A stretch of 64,000 bases of DNA from Chryseobacterium sp. C-71 (GTDB taxonomy: Bacteria; Bacteroidota; Bacteroidia; Flavobacteriales; Weeksellaceae), in assembly GCF_020911865.1 (NCBI RefSeq), contig NZ_CP087131.1, positions 186,001 to 250,000 on the forward strand, written 5' to 3'. Each line of letters begins with the position of its first letter. Position 1 is the first letter of the stretch. Of this stretch, positions 1 through 8,675 are shown in pieces. The position numbers and the translations under genes were made by a program. The notes under the pieces are model-generated. The model did not search any database and was not told the origin of the DNA. It saw only the letters and a program-made list of their open reading frames with translations.

Positions 1-399
1 TTATCCGCTAATTCTCAGGTGACTTTTTCGAAACTTCAAAAAGCTAATCAGATTAACTTTACATTGAATGTCTCTGCCGGAAAAGCAGGAATTATTCTGG
101 CACAGGATAGCGACGCAGGAAGCGGAGTTAAGATTGCCTTTGAACCTGCAAACAACAGAATCGCAGCTTATGTAATGAATTCCGGTTCGGAAGATCTTAT
201 GAATTATTATCCTCTGAATTCGATTTCAGGTACGACTTATAATGTAACTGCTTCTGTCAGCAACGATGTTTGTGTAGTCTATATCAATGATAAAATAGCG
301 TTCACCAACAGAATTTATAATATTGTTAATAAAAAATGGAGTATTTTTAGTTCTTCAGAGAGTTCATTCAGTAATATCAATATCAAAAATCCCAATTAA
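1..399 (+). CDS. C-terminal fragment of a GH32-like fructan hydrolase (5' end outside window)
   Basis: The reading frame is open from base 1, so the gene starts upstream; the GTG at 19 is only an internal codon. The 132 visible residues look like a beta-sandwich with alternating hydrophobic strands. They resemble the C-terminal module that follows the five-bladed propeller in GH32 levanases and fructan hydrolases of Bacteroidota. The TAA stop overlaps the next ATG by one base (TAATG), so the gene is translationally coupled to a fructokinase, which supports a role in fructan or sucrose breakdown. The catalytic part is not visible. Another concanavalin-like sugar-binding module is the main alternative. 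Confidence 0.55.
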   Translation, partial: LSANSQVTFSKLQKANQINFTLNVSAGKAGIILAQDSDAGSGVKIAFEPANNRIAAYVMNSGSEDLMNYYPLNSISGTTYNVTASVSNDVCVVYINDKIAFTNRIYNIVNKKWSIFSSSESSFSNINIKNPN

Positions 400-1310
400 T
401 GTTTATCAATAAGAAAATTAATGTAATAAGTTTTGGCGAAGTACTTTTCGATGTTTTTGGAGAAGAGAAAAAAATTGGTGGAGCTCCTCTCAATCTGGCT
501 CTCAGAACGGCTTCGTATGGCTTTCCAGTGGCAATGATCAGCGCCGTAGGAAATGATGAAGATGGAAAGATAATTATGGATTACACCAAAGAAAATGCTA
601 TTGAAACTACCGGAATCATTGTTTCTCCGGAATATGAGACAGGAATTGTTCAGGTTTCTTTAAATGAACGTGGTTCTGCAACGTACGAGATCAAATTTCC
701 TTCTGCGTGGGATTTTATCACTGTAGATGAAAAAATAATGGATACCGTAAAAGAGGCCGATGTTTTTTTCTACGGAAGCCTTGCCTGCAGAAATGTAGTT
801 TCCCAAAAGACGCTTTTCTCCTTATTAGATTCCAATGATACAATGTTTAAAGTTTTTGATGTGAATTTAAGAAAGCCATTTTATAATATTCAGCTTCTGG
901 AAAAGCTTATGAAGAAGGCTGACTTTATCAAATTCAATGATGAGGAAATATTGGAAATTTCTGCCGGAATGGGATTTGAGTCTGAGGATCTGGATTCAAA
1001 CATCAAGTTCATATCAGAAAAAACAGACACTAAGGCAATCTGTGTAACTTTAGGAAAACACGGATCTATCCTGCTATGGAATGATCAATTGTACAGACAC
1101 GAGGGTTATCCTGTGAAAGTAGCAGATACAGTAGGGGCAGGAGATTCTTTTTTGGCCAGCCTGATTGCGAAACTGCGTTCAGATCAAAATCCTGTTGATG
1201 CTCTAAATTTTGCAAGCGCTGTCGGTGCTTTGGTAGCGAGTTATTCCGGTGCAAATCCTAAAATAGAAAGTTCAGAGATTGATATGTTTTTGAAGCAGAG
1301 CTCTTATTAA
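399..1310 (+). CDS. Fructokinase, PfkB/ribokinase family
   Basis: This is a 303-residue cytoplasmic sugar kinase, predicted to phosphorylate fructose with ATP. The N-terminal GGAPLNLA motif is the PfkB substrate-binding signature. The C-terminal DTVGAGDSF motif (about residues 246-254) is PfkB signature 2 and carries the catalytic Asp and the anion hole. Its length is normal for the family. The ATG overlaps the stop of the preceding GH32-like gene, so both are probably one transcript, ended by the hairpin at 1334. Specificity for fructose is inferred from the neighbour and from similarity to Bacteroidota fructokinases; another hexose is possible. Confidence 0.85.
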   Translation: MFINKKINVISFGEVLFDVFGEEKKIGGAPLNLALRTASYGFPVAMISAVGNDEDGKIIMDYTKENAIETTGIIVSPEYETGIVQVSLNERGSATYEIKFPSAWDFITVDEKIMDTVKEADVFFYGSLACRNVVSQKTLFSLLDSNDTMFKVFDVNLRKPFYNIQLLEKLMKKADFIKFNDEEILEISAGMGFESEDLDSNIKFISEKTDTKAICVTLGKHGSILLWNDQLYRHEGYPVKVADTVGAGDSFLASLIAKLRSDQNPVDALNFASAVGALVASYSGANPKIESSEIDMFLKQSSY

Positions 1311-1333
1311 TCTGGTAATTATATTCGTTAAGA

Positions 1334-1370
1334 AAGACAGTGCAATTAATTATTGTACTGTCTTATTATT
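1334..1370 (+). terminator. Intrinsic terminator after the fructokinase
   Basis: Inverted repeat AAGACAGT (1334-1341) / ACTGTCTT (1357-1364), extended inside by CAAT/ATTG with a G-U pair between, followed by a T-rich tail. It ends the fructan operon and isolates it from the xyl operon. Confidence 0.8.
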
Positions 1371-1595
1371 TACATAACTTATCTTATTCCATTGCATGAT
1401 AGTTGAAAAATAATGCCTATCCAATAGAAAAGATGGTAAACTTAATGATGCCGAAACTTCAAAAAACTTCCAAAAATTACATGATCTTTATTTTTTATTT
1501 AGTTAAGTGAAGTATCCAGCTATTTCGTGAAAATAGAAGTAAGAGCTTTTCTTCTGTATCATATTATTTATAAGTGATTTTAGTAATGAATTAAG

Positions 1596-1618
1596 AACAT
1601 AATAAACGTTATTATGTT
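1596..1618. promoter_or_regulatory. 23-bp near-perfect palindrome of unknown role
   Basis: Arms AACATAATAA (1596-1605) and TTATTATGTT (1609-1618) are exact inverted complements around the three-base centre ACG. There is no T-tract after it and it lies about 400 bp before xylR, so it looks more like a protein-binding operator than a terminator. It does not match the AraR or XylR sites proposed here. Confidence 0.4.
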
Positions 1619-1814
1619 TGCTCTGTGATTTTATCAAAAATTGTAAAATGAGTCAAAATTTCATGATTAATGACAGGTTTTGGTTAAAGTTTACGGATGA
1701 ATTTTGGGTTTTATCTACGAAAATTTTCACTTTATTGGCTTTTTGATAATAAATATTCTTCATTTTCATCACTACTGTTATCATATTCCAAAAATTAACG
1801 AAAATTAACTTAAT

Positions 1815-1833
1815 AAGTGTGTGATTAACATTT
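1815..1833. promoter_or_regulatory. Candidate AraR-type operator upstream of xylR
   Basis: AAGTGTG-TGATT-AACATTT has the 7+5+7 layout of the other AraR-like sites in the window, with one departure (G for A at position 7). If real, the xyl operon would also respond to the arabinose regulator. It is weaker than the sites at 32244 and 37089. Confidence 0.4.
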
Positions 1834-1878
1834 AATAGGTTTGATATTAGATGTTTGAGTGCTTATTATTATAAAAAT

Positions 1879-1919
1879 TATGATAAGCTTATCATAAAAT
1901 GAATACAATTCTTATCATA
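1879..1919. promoter_or_regulatory. Candidate XylR operator: perfect palindrome plus direct half-site
   Basis: TATGATAAGCTTATCATA (1879-1896) is a perfect 18-bp palindrome. Its right half followed by three more bases, CTTATCATAAAA, recurs as a direct repeat at 1911-1922, 23 bp downstream. The cluster is 70-110 bp before the -7 element of the Nudix regulator gene, where an autoregulated local regulator would bind. Assignment to XylR rests on position alone. Confidence 0.6.
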
Positions 1920-1990
1920 AAAAATAGCTATGTAACCGTTTGATATTTAATATATAATGTAATTTTATTTTTTTTTATCGATTGAATTTT

Positions 1991-1998
1991 TATATTTG
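1991..1998 (+). promoter_or_regulatory. Promoter -7 element (TATATTTG) of the xyl operon
   Basis: TATATTTG fits the Bacteroidota -7 consensus TAnnTTTG and is identical to the elements before the GH3 gene and araB. It is 13 nt before the ATG at 2012, so the leader is almost absent if that start is used. The -33 part is not clear. Confidence 0.6.
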
Positions 1999-2011
1999 TC
2001 ATGTTACGTAA

Positions 2012-2752
2012 ATGTTAACATTAGCTATGGCTCCAGAATTTATACATACATATGTTTCAGTTGACTGTGTTGTTTTCGGATTTGATTCGGATAACAAATT
2101 GAATATACTATTGGTGCAGCGTCGTTCTGATGAATCACCTGCAGAAATGCATAAAAAACTACCGGGCAGTTTGATATTCAGTAATGAGGATGTTGATGAC
2201 GCGGCCAGTCGGGTACTTCATGAGCTGACTGGTATCAAAAAAATGATTCTGAAACAATTTAAATGTTATGCAGATCCTATGCGTGCGAGCAGTCAGAATG
2301 ATATAAAATGGATGGATAAAGAGTACCAGCATAATATCGACAGAATTATTACTGTTGCTTATCTGTCTCTTTGCAAGATCGATCATAAAATAAACAGTTC
2401 AAAGTATAGCAATGTTGATTGGCATCCTATTGACAAAATACCAGCATTACCATTTGATCATAATGTTATTATACAGGAGTCTCTTGGAGAGATCAGAAGA
2501 TGGATTGATATTGATTTTACAATTATTTTCGAGCTTCTGCCAAAAAAATTTACTATCAGGCAGTTATATCAGCTGTACTGCGCATTAAGCGAAAAGAAAA
2601 TTGATATCAAAAATTTTCACAAAAAAGTTTCTTCATTTAGCTTTATTATACCATTAGATGAAATTGAAGAGAATGTTTCGCACCGTGCAGCGAGATTTTA
2701 CAAGTTTGATGGAAAGGCTTACAAAAAAAATAATTCAAAATTAATTAAATAA
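2012..2752 (+). CDS. Nudix-domain transcriptional regulator of xylose genes (XylR-like, NrtR superfamily)
   Basis: A 246-residue protein with a Nudix-like domain (about 10-150) and a C-terminal winged helix-turn-helix (about 155-245, with FELLPKKFTIRQLYQLYCAL). The Nudix box (about residues 52-75) has lost the catalytic Glu residues: the usual REUxEE reads RVLHEL. It should therefore bind a sugar or sugar phosphate without hydrolysing it, as known for the Bacteroides AraR regulator of this superfamily. It sits 15 bp before xylB, so it is probably first in the operon and controls xylose use. ATG 2027 (MAPEFIHTY...) is an equally good start. A palindrome cluster upstream suggests autoregulation. 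Confidence 0.85.
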   Translation: MLTLAMAPEFIHTYVSVDCVVFGFDSDNKLNILLVQRRSDESPAEMHKKLPGSLIFSNEDVDDAASRVLHELTGIKKMILKQFKCYADPMRASSQNDIKWMDKEYQHNIDRIITVAYLSLCKIDHKINSSKYSNVDWHPIDKIPALPFDHNVIIQESLGEIRRWIDIDFTIIFELLPKKFTIRQLYQLYCALSEKKIDIKNFHKKVSSFSFIIPLDEIEENVSHRAARFYKFDGKAYKKNNSKLIK

Positions 2753-2767
2753 ATCATTCTCAACAAT

Positions 2768-4252
2768 ATGTATTTATTAGGATACGACATAGGTAGTTCT
2801 TCTGTGAAAGTTTGTCTTGTAGAGGCATCTAGTGGTAAAGTAGTAGCTTCTGATTTTTCACCTAAAAAAGAAATGAAGATCATCGCTCTGCAACCCGGAT
2901 GGGCAGAACAGAACCCTGCTGATTGGTGGACCAATTTGAAGCTTGCGCATGAATCGGTGATGCATCAGGCAGGAATAAATGCTGAAGACATCAAAGGTAT
3001 TGGGATTACATGGCAAATGCACGGTTTGATATTGGTTGATAAAGATCAAAATCTTTTAAGACCATCAATTATCTGGTGTGATAGTCGTGCAGTGGAATAT
3101 GGCGAAAAAGCATTTATACAAATTGGAGCTGAAAAATGCTTGTCACATCTGCTAAACTCTCCTGGGAATTTTACTGCATCTAAGCTTGCTTGGGTGAAGG
3201 AAAACGAACCTGAGATATTTGATAAAATCGACAAAATAATGTTGCCGGGAGACTACATTGCAATGAAACTATCGGGTGAGATCGGGATAACAATCGAAGG
3301 GCTTTCTGAAGGTATATTTTGGGATTTTAAAAATAACTGCATTTCTAAGGATGTCATTGAGCATTTTGGTATTCCTGAAAGTTTTTTCCCTGAAATTGTT
3401 CCTACTTTCGGTATTCAGTCAACCGTCTCAGCTGCCGCTGCCAATGAGTTGGGTTTAAAAGAAGGCACACCAATATCTTACAGAGCAGGCGATCAACCCA
3501 ATAACGCATTGTCTTTAAATGTTTTTAACCCTGGTGAAATTGCTTCTACAGCAGGAACTTCGGGTGTGGTCTATGGAGTGTTGGATCATTTAGACTATGA
3601 TAAGCTTTCAAGAGTAAATACATTTGCACACGTCAATCATTCGGAGGAGCAAATGAGATTAGGAGTGTTGTTATGCATTAATGGAACAGGAATTTTAAAT
3701 TCTTGGCTCAAGCATAATTTTGCCACCTCACTTTCATCTTATGGAGATATGAATGAATTGGCCTCACTTTCACCGATCGGATCAAAAGGTTTAAGTATTA
3801 TCCCGTTCGGAAACGGTGCAGAAAGAGTCTTGGAAAATAAAGATACAAGATGTTCAATTCATGGTATTAATTTCAATATACATTCCAAAGGGGATGTTCT
3901 AAGGGCAGCACAGGAAGCCATCGTTTTTTCTTATGAATACGGGATGAATATTATGAGGGAGATCGGTATGAACATCAATGTTATTCGGGCGGGTAATGCC
4001 AACATGTTTCTAAGCTCAATTTTCAGGCAATCTCTTGCCAGTGTGAGCAATGCTGTGATCGAGCTTTATGATACCGACGGTGCTGTTGGTGCTGCCAGAG
4101 CTGCCGGTATGGGAATAGGTTTTTATGCAGATTCATCCGAAGCTTTTGCATCCCTCGAAAAAATAGCAATCATAGAACCTGAACATGAAAAAAGAGATCA
4201 GTATTTAGAGGCTTACTCCGGATGGCAAGACCATCTTCAGGCGATTATCTAA
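2768..4252 (+). CDS. xylB: Xylulokinase (FGGY family)
   Basis: Phosphorylates D-xylulose to xylulose-5-phosphate with ATP in the cytoplasm. The 494 residues match the family length. The N-terminal GYDIGSSSVKV segment is the phosphate-1 loop of the actin-like ATPase fold. WAEQNPADWW, GITWQMHGL (about 78-86) and the C-terminal glycine-rich RAGNANMF region and GAVGAARAAG are typical of FGGY xylulokinases. It lies between the Nudix regulator (15 bp) and xylose isomerase (106 bp), the classic xylose catabolic order. No defect was seen. Confidence 0.95.
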   Translation: MYLLGYDIGSSSVKVCLVEASSGKVVASDFSPKKEMKIIALQPGWAEQNPADWWTNLKLAHESVMHQAGINAEDIKGIGITWQMHGLILVDKDQNLLRPSIIWCDSRAVEYGEKAFIQIGAEKCLSHLLNSPGNFTASKLAWVKENEPEIFDKIDKIMLPGDYIAMKLSGEIGITIEGLSEGIFWDFKNNCISKDVIEHFGIPESFFPEIVPTFGIQSTVSAAAANELGLKEGTPISYRAGDQPNNALSLNVFNPGEIASTAGTSGVVYGVLDHLDYDKLSRVNTFAHVNHSEEQMRLGVLLCINGTGILNSWLKHNFATSLSSYGDMNELASLSPIGSKGLSIIPFGNGAERVLENKDTRCSIHGINFNIHSKGDVLRAAQEAIVFSYEYGMNIMREIGMNINVIRAGNANMFLSSIFRQSLASVSNAVIELYDTDGAVGAARAAGMGIGFYADSSEAFASLEKIAIIEPEHEKRDQYLEAYSGWQDHLQAII

Positions 4253-4358
4253 TCAAAAAAATATATAAAAATACATAGACTTGCTGCATATAAATTATCA
4301 GTGAGCAGGGAATTCCCACATCAAAATCGAAATTTTCAATTAATAAAATCAAACATAT

Positions 4359-5687
4359 ATGAACGTTTTAAAGTCAACAAAAGAATTTTTTTCAGGAATA
4401 GATCAAATCAAATTTGAAGGTAGGGAAAGTAGAAATCCTATGGCGTTTCGTCACTATGATGCAGAAAAGATAATTATGGGTAAGCCGATGAAGGAATGGA
4501 TGAGGTTTGCAATGGCATGGTGGCACACCCTATGTGCAGACGGAAGTGATCCATTTGGCGGTCCTACCATCCATCATCCTTGGTCAATAGGTACAGATGT
4601 AGTTTCAAGAGCGAAGTACAAAATGGATGCAGGATTCGAATTTATGAACAAAATGGGCTTTGGTTACTATTGTTTTCATGACATAGATTTGGTAGATCCT
4701 GCAGATAACTGGAGAGATTACGAAAAGAATTTACAGACCGTGGTAGAATATGCTAAAGAAAAGCAGAATGAAACTGGTATTAAGCTTTTGTGGGGAACGG
4801 CAAATGTATTTACTCACGAGCGATATATGAACGGAGCTTCTACAAACCCGAATTTTGATGTGGTAGCATGTGCAGGAACTCAGGTGAAAAATTCAATTGA
4901 TGCTACTATCGCCTTAGGAGGAGAAAATTATGTGTTCTGGGGCGGAAGAGAAGGCTATATGAGTTTGCTAAATACGGATATGAAGCGTGAGAAGGAGCAT
5001 TTGGCTAAATTTCTTACCATGTCTCGAGATTATGCAAGACAACAAGGGTTTAACGGTACTTTCTTAATAGAACCAAAACCGATGGAGCCTACGAAGCATC
5101 AATATGATTATGATGCCGAAACTGTAATAGGTTTCCTTAAGAACTACGGATTAGAAAAAGATTTTAAACTGAATCTTGAAGTAAATCATGCTACACTTGC
5201 AGGTCACACTTTTGAACACGAATTACAGGTAGCGGTTGATGCAGGAATGCTTGGAAGCATTGATGCAAACAGAGGCGATAACCAAAATGGTTGGGATACT
5301 GATCAGTTCCCGGTTGATTATTTTGATCTTGCACAAGCGTGGTTAGTGATTTTAGAGGGAGGTGGTTTAGGTTCTGGAGGGGTGAATTTTGATGCGAAAA
5401 TACGTCGTAATTCAATAGATGCAGACGATTTGTTTATAGCGCATGTTTCAGGAATGGATGCTTTTGCAAAAGGATTATCTGTAGCGGCAGATATTCTTGA
5501 AAATTCTGATTACAAAAAATTAAGGACTGAAAGATATTCTTCTTTTGATAACGGCAATGGTAAAGCATTTGAAAACGGAGATCTTACTTTAGAAGATTTG
5601 AGAAAAATTGCACATGAGACTGGCGAACCTCAGCCGAAAAGCGGTAAACAGGAATTGTTTGAAGCTCTAGTAAATATGTATATCTAA
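4359..5687 (+). CDS. xylA: Xylose isomerase
   Basis: Interconverts D-xylose and D-xylulose, a metal-dependent TIM-barrel enzyme. The 442 residues are the class II length. Visible family motifs are FHDIDL (catalytic His, about 104), VFWGGREGY (about 188-196), [13 protein letters not shown] (metal-ligand Glu, about 234-246), [11 protein letters not shown] and the metal site [19 protein letters not shown]. The 106 bp to xylB has no clear terminator or promoter, so both are likely one transcript continuing into susC (65 bp further). Confidence 0.97.
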   Translation: MNVLKSTKEFFSGIDQIKFEGRESRNPMAFRHYDAEKIIMGKPMKEWMRFAMAWWHTLCADGSDPFGGPTIHHPWSIGTDVVSRAKYKMDAGFEFMNKMGFGYYCFHDIDLVDPADNWRDYEKNLQTVVEYAKEKQNETGIKLLWGTANVFTHERYMNGASTNPNFDVVACAGTQVKNSIDATIALGGENYVFWGGREGYMSLLNTDMKREKEHLAKFLTMSRDYARQQGFNGTFLIEPKPMEPTKHQYDYDAETVIGFLKNYGLEKDFKLNLEVNHATLAGHTFEHELQVAVDAGMLGSIDANRGDNQNGWDTDQFPVDYFDLAQAWLVILEGGGLGSGGVNFDAKIRRNSIDADDLFIAHVSGMDAFAKGLSVAADILENSDYKKLRTERYSSFDNGNGKAFENGDLTLEDLRKIAHETGEPQPKSGKQELFEALVNMYI

Positions 5688-5752
5688 AAACAAAAAGTTT
5701 AATTGATTATTTAATTTTTTGTTACCCTAATATTAAAAACAATATAATAATT

Positions 5753-8662
5753 ATGAACCTATTTTATTTAAGTAAAAGCAATAAGGCGGCACTATTTTTT
5801 GCCATGACCTTATTACCTTCAAGCTTGGTTTATTCTCAGACTGTAAAAGATACCGTTCCTACTGAAAAGAAGATTGAAGAGGTGGTTGTAATTGGATACG
5901 GAACTCAGAGAAAAGAATCAGTGACAGGATCGGTAGTTCAGGTGAAAGGTGATGCGCTCCGTGAAGTACCTTCTGCGAATATTACCCAGGCATTGCAAGG
6001 TAGAGCTGCGGGTGTAGAAATTTTGCAGTCTTCTACAAAACCAGGAGCAACGATGCAGATAAGGATCAGGGGTACACGATCACTGACAGGAAATAATGAT
6101 CCTCTCATTGTATTGGACGGAATTCCCTTTGCCGGTTCTTTAGGCGATATCAGTTCAAGTGATATCAAAAGTTTAGATATATTGAAGGATGCATCTGCAA
6201 CAGCAATATATGGGTCAAGAGGTGCTAATGGTGTTATTTTGGTAACCACTAACCGAGGAAACAAAGGGCAGAAAGCAAGATTTACATATAATTCTTTTAA
6301 TGGTGTTCAGACACTTTTCTCCAAATATCCTATGATGGATGGTCCTGCATTTGCAAAACTTCGTAATTATGCGACACCCGCACCTACAGGAACACAAACG
6401 TCTACCTCACCTTTATACAGTACAAGCGGTGATGAAAATCTAAATACAAATACAGATTGGCAAAGTTTATATTACAAACCTGCGATGATTACCAGCCATG
6501 ATATAGGAGTATCTGGTGGAACTGAAGGCGGAAACTTTAATGTTGGCTTATCATATTTTAAGCAGGACGCTCTGGTTCCGCTTCAGAATTACGAGAGATT
6601 TGCTTTAAGAATGGCAGTAGATCAGCAGTTGGGTAAAAGATTCCGTGTAGGATTTACGTCTAATTCAAATTATGTAGAATCTGAAGCGAACGGAATTAAT
6701 CCCGGTGCTATATTAGGATATTCTCCCTTGGCAAGCCCTTACAATGCAGATGGTAGTTTGAAAACTGTAATGAGTACTGCCGGAAATATCGATCAAACGT
6801 GGATCTACACACGTCAAAGATTAGAAAGTTTAGGAGAAAAATATGTAGATGAAACGAAAGCTTTTTCATCTTACAATAATATGTATGGTGAAATAAGCTT
6901 ACCGCTTAATGGTTTAAAATACAGATTAAATGTAGGTTTAGACTATCGCACATCCAATAGTGGCAATTATACAGGCGTAGGAGTTTTTAACACAAATGCA
7001 ACAGCTCCGTCAAGTGCTGGTAGAGGAAATAATCAAACCTATCACTGGGTTTTAGAAAACCTATTGACGTATGACCGCACATTTGGTAAACATAAAATTA
7101 ATGCAGTTGCATTATATTCTGCTGAAGGCAATAGATATGTAAGCACTTACTTAAGTGCCAGAAACGTTCCTGCAGATTTCTTTCAGTATTATAATCTAGG
7201 TCAGTCTCCACAGGCAGACATTCAGGTAAGACCAGAGGATCAGACTTACTACCAAAATGGTCTTATATCAGCAATGGGAAGAGCGATGTATACGTATGAC
7301 AACAAATATATGTTGACTGCAACATTGCGTGCAGATGGATCGTCGAGACTTGCGCAAGGCAATAAGTGGCATACATACCCAGCGATATCAGCAGGATGGA
7401 CTATTTCCAATGAGTCATTCATGGAAAATGTGAAAGCCATTAACCTTCTGAAATTAAGAGCGGGTTGGGGACAGACATCGAATCAGGCAGTACCAGAATA
7501 TTCTACTTTAGGAAGAATGGCAGTTACTCCTTACAATTTTGGAAATTCAAATACAACAGGTGTCTATGTGACAGAAGCACCAAATCCTAATTTAGGATGG
7601 GAATACTCTAAAACTCAGAATTACGGTTTAGATTTTGGTCTATTTAATAACCGAATTTCTGGTAGTGTAGAATATTACAAAACGCACACGTATGACCTTC
7701 TTACCTCAAAGGTTTTACCTACTACTTCAGGTTTGGCGAGAATCTTAGAAAATGTTGCCGAAACAGAAAATAAAGGTGTTGAGGTGGCGCTTAATGGTTC
7801 TGTTTTCAGCAATCCTGATGGGTTTTCATGGGATGTAGGGGTAAATTTTTATACCAACAGAAACAAAATTTTAGCATTGGCATCTGGAACTCAAAAAGAC
7901 GAGGGAAATCTTTGGTTTGTGGGGCACAACATCAATGCTATTTATGATTATCAGTACGTAGGTCTTTGGCAGGCAGGTGATCCTTACCAGAATATTCTAG
8001 AGCCAGGAACTCCGGCAGATGTCATTGGTTCTATTAAAGTTCTTTATACCGGAGGTTATAATGCTGATGGTACTCCTACAAGAGCCATTGGTCCTGCAGA
8101 CAGGCAGATTTTTGACACTGCACCAGATTTCCAGGGTGGATTTAATATGAGATTTGCTTACAAGAATTTTGATTTAAGCACAGTAGGAGCATTTCAGAAA
8201 GGCGGAATTTTGATAAGTACATTATATGGGTCTGCAAGTTATCTCAACAGAATGACTGGTAGAGGAAACAATGTGGATGTAGATTACTGGACAGAAGATA
8301 ATACTGGAGCTTATTTCCCTCGTCCCGGTAGACACCTGAGTGGTGACAATCCTAGATATTCTTCAACCTTGGCGATGTTTGATGCATCTTATTTAAAGCT
8401 TCGTACAATCACTTTGGGATATAATTTTGATAAAGATTTAATGGAAAGTTTAAGTATAACTTCTTTAAGACTTTATTGCACAGTTACAAACCCTGTCGTG
8501 CTATTTTCTCCTTATCACAAGTTTTCAGGTATGGATCCGGAGCCAAACTCTTTGGGGAATCAAAACCAGGCTGTAAACGGATATCAACAACGTCAGTTAG
8601 TCATTGGTACAAACAATCCTTCTACTAGAAATTATTTAATAGGTGTAAATTTAACTTTTTAA
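5753..8662 (+). CDS. SusC/RagA family TonB-linked outer-membrane transporter
   Basis: A 969-residue TonB-dependent porin that imports xylo-oligosaccharides across the outer membrane. It has an N-terminal signal peptide ending near VYSQT, then EEVVVIGYGTQRKESVTGS (TonB-box-like, plug start), a plug domain with IRIRGTRSLTGNNDPLIVLDGIP and ILKDASATAIYGSRGANGVI, and a 22-strand barrel ending in the aromatic NYLIGVNLTF. The carboxypeptidase-D-like domain that often precedes the plug is missing, since mature sequence runs straight into the TonB box. The partner susD starts 13 bp later. Substrate is inferred from xylBA upstream and the xylanases downstream. It is the only SusC in the window. Confidence 0.95.
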   Translation: MNLFYLSKSNKAALFFAMTLLPSSLVYSQTVKDTVPTEKKIEEVVVIGYGTQRKESVTGSVVQVKGDALREVPSANITQALQGRAAGVEILQSSTKPGATMQIRIRGTRSLTGNNDPLIVLDGIPFAGSLGDISSSDIKSLDILKDASATAIYGSRGANGVILVTTNRGNKGQKARFTYNSFNGVQTLFSKYPMMDGPAFAKLRNYATPAPTGTQTSTSPLYSTSGDENLNTNTDWQSLYYKPAMITSHDIGVSGGTEGGNFNVGLSYFKQDALVPLQNYERFALRMAVDQQLGKRFRVGFTSNSNYVESEANGINPGAILGYSPLASPYNADGSLKTVMSTAGNIDQTWIYTRQRLESLGEKYVDETKAFSSYNNMYGEISLPLNGLKYRLNVGLDYRTSNSGNYTGVGVFNTNATAPSSAGRGNNQTYHWVLENLLTYDRTFGKHKINAVALYSAEGNRYVSTYLSARNVPADFFQYYNLGQSPQADIQVRPEDQTYYQNGLISAMGRAMYTYDNKYMLTATLRADGSSRLAQGNKWHTYPAISAGWTISNESFMENVKAINLLKLRAGWGQTSNQAVPEYSTLGRMAVTPYNFGNSNTTGVYVTEAPNPNLGWEYSKTQNYGLDFGLFNNRISGSVEYYKTHTYDLLTSKVLPTTSGLARILENVAETENKGVEVALNGSVFSNPDGFSWDVGVNFYTNRNKILALASGTQKDEGNLWFVGHNINAIYDYQYVGLWQAGDPYQNILEPGTPADVIGSIKVLYTGGYNADGTPTRAIGPADRQIFDTAPDFQGGFNMRFAYKNFDLSTVGAFQKGGILISTLYGSASYLNRMTGRGNNVDVDYWTEDNTGAYFPRPGRHLSGDNPRYSSTLAMFDASYLKLRTITLGYNFDKDLMESLSITSLRLYCTVTNPVVLFSPYHKFSGMDPEPNSLGNQNQAVNGYQQRQLVIGTNNPSTRNYLIGVNLTF

Positions 8663-8675
8663 AAAATACAGAATC

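Larger units (their letters stand above)
1371..2011 (+). other. Regulatory region before the xyl operon, no gene
   Basis: About 640 AT-rich bases with no convincing ORF. It holds a 23-bp palindrome (1596-1618), a lone GTTATCATA half-site (TTATCATA at 1778-1785), an AraR-like site (1815-1833), the XylR-like palindrome plus half-site (1879-1919) and a TATATTTG promoter element (1991-1998). The density of symmetric sites suggests several regulators act here. Confidence 0.6.

Noticed and set aside
5689-5722. AT-rich inverted repeat after xylA as a terminator
   Set aside because: AACAAAAA / TTTTTTGTT can pair but has no GC in the stem; xylA to susC spacing and gene order favour one transcript.
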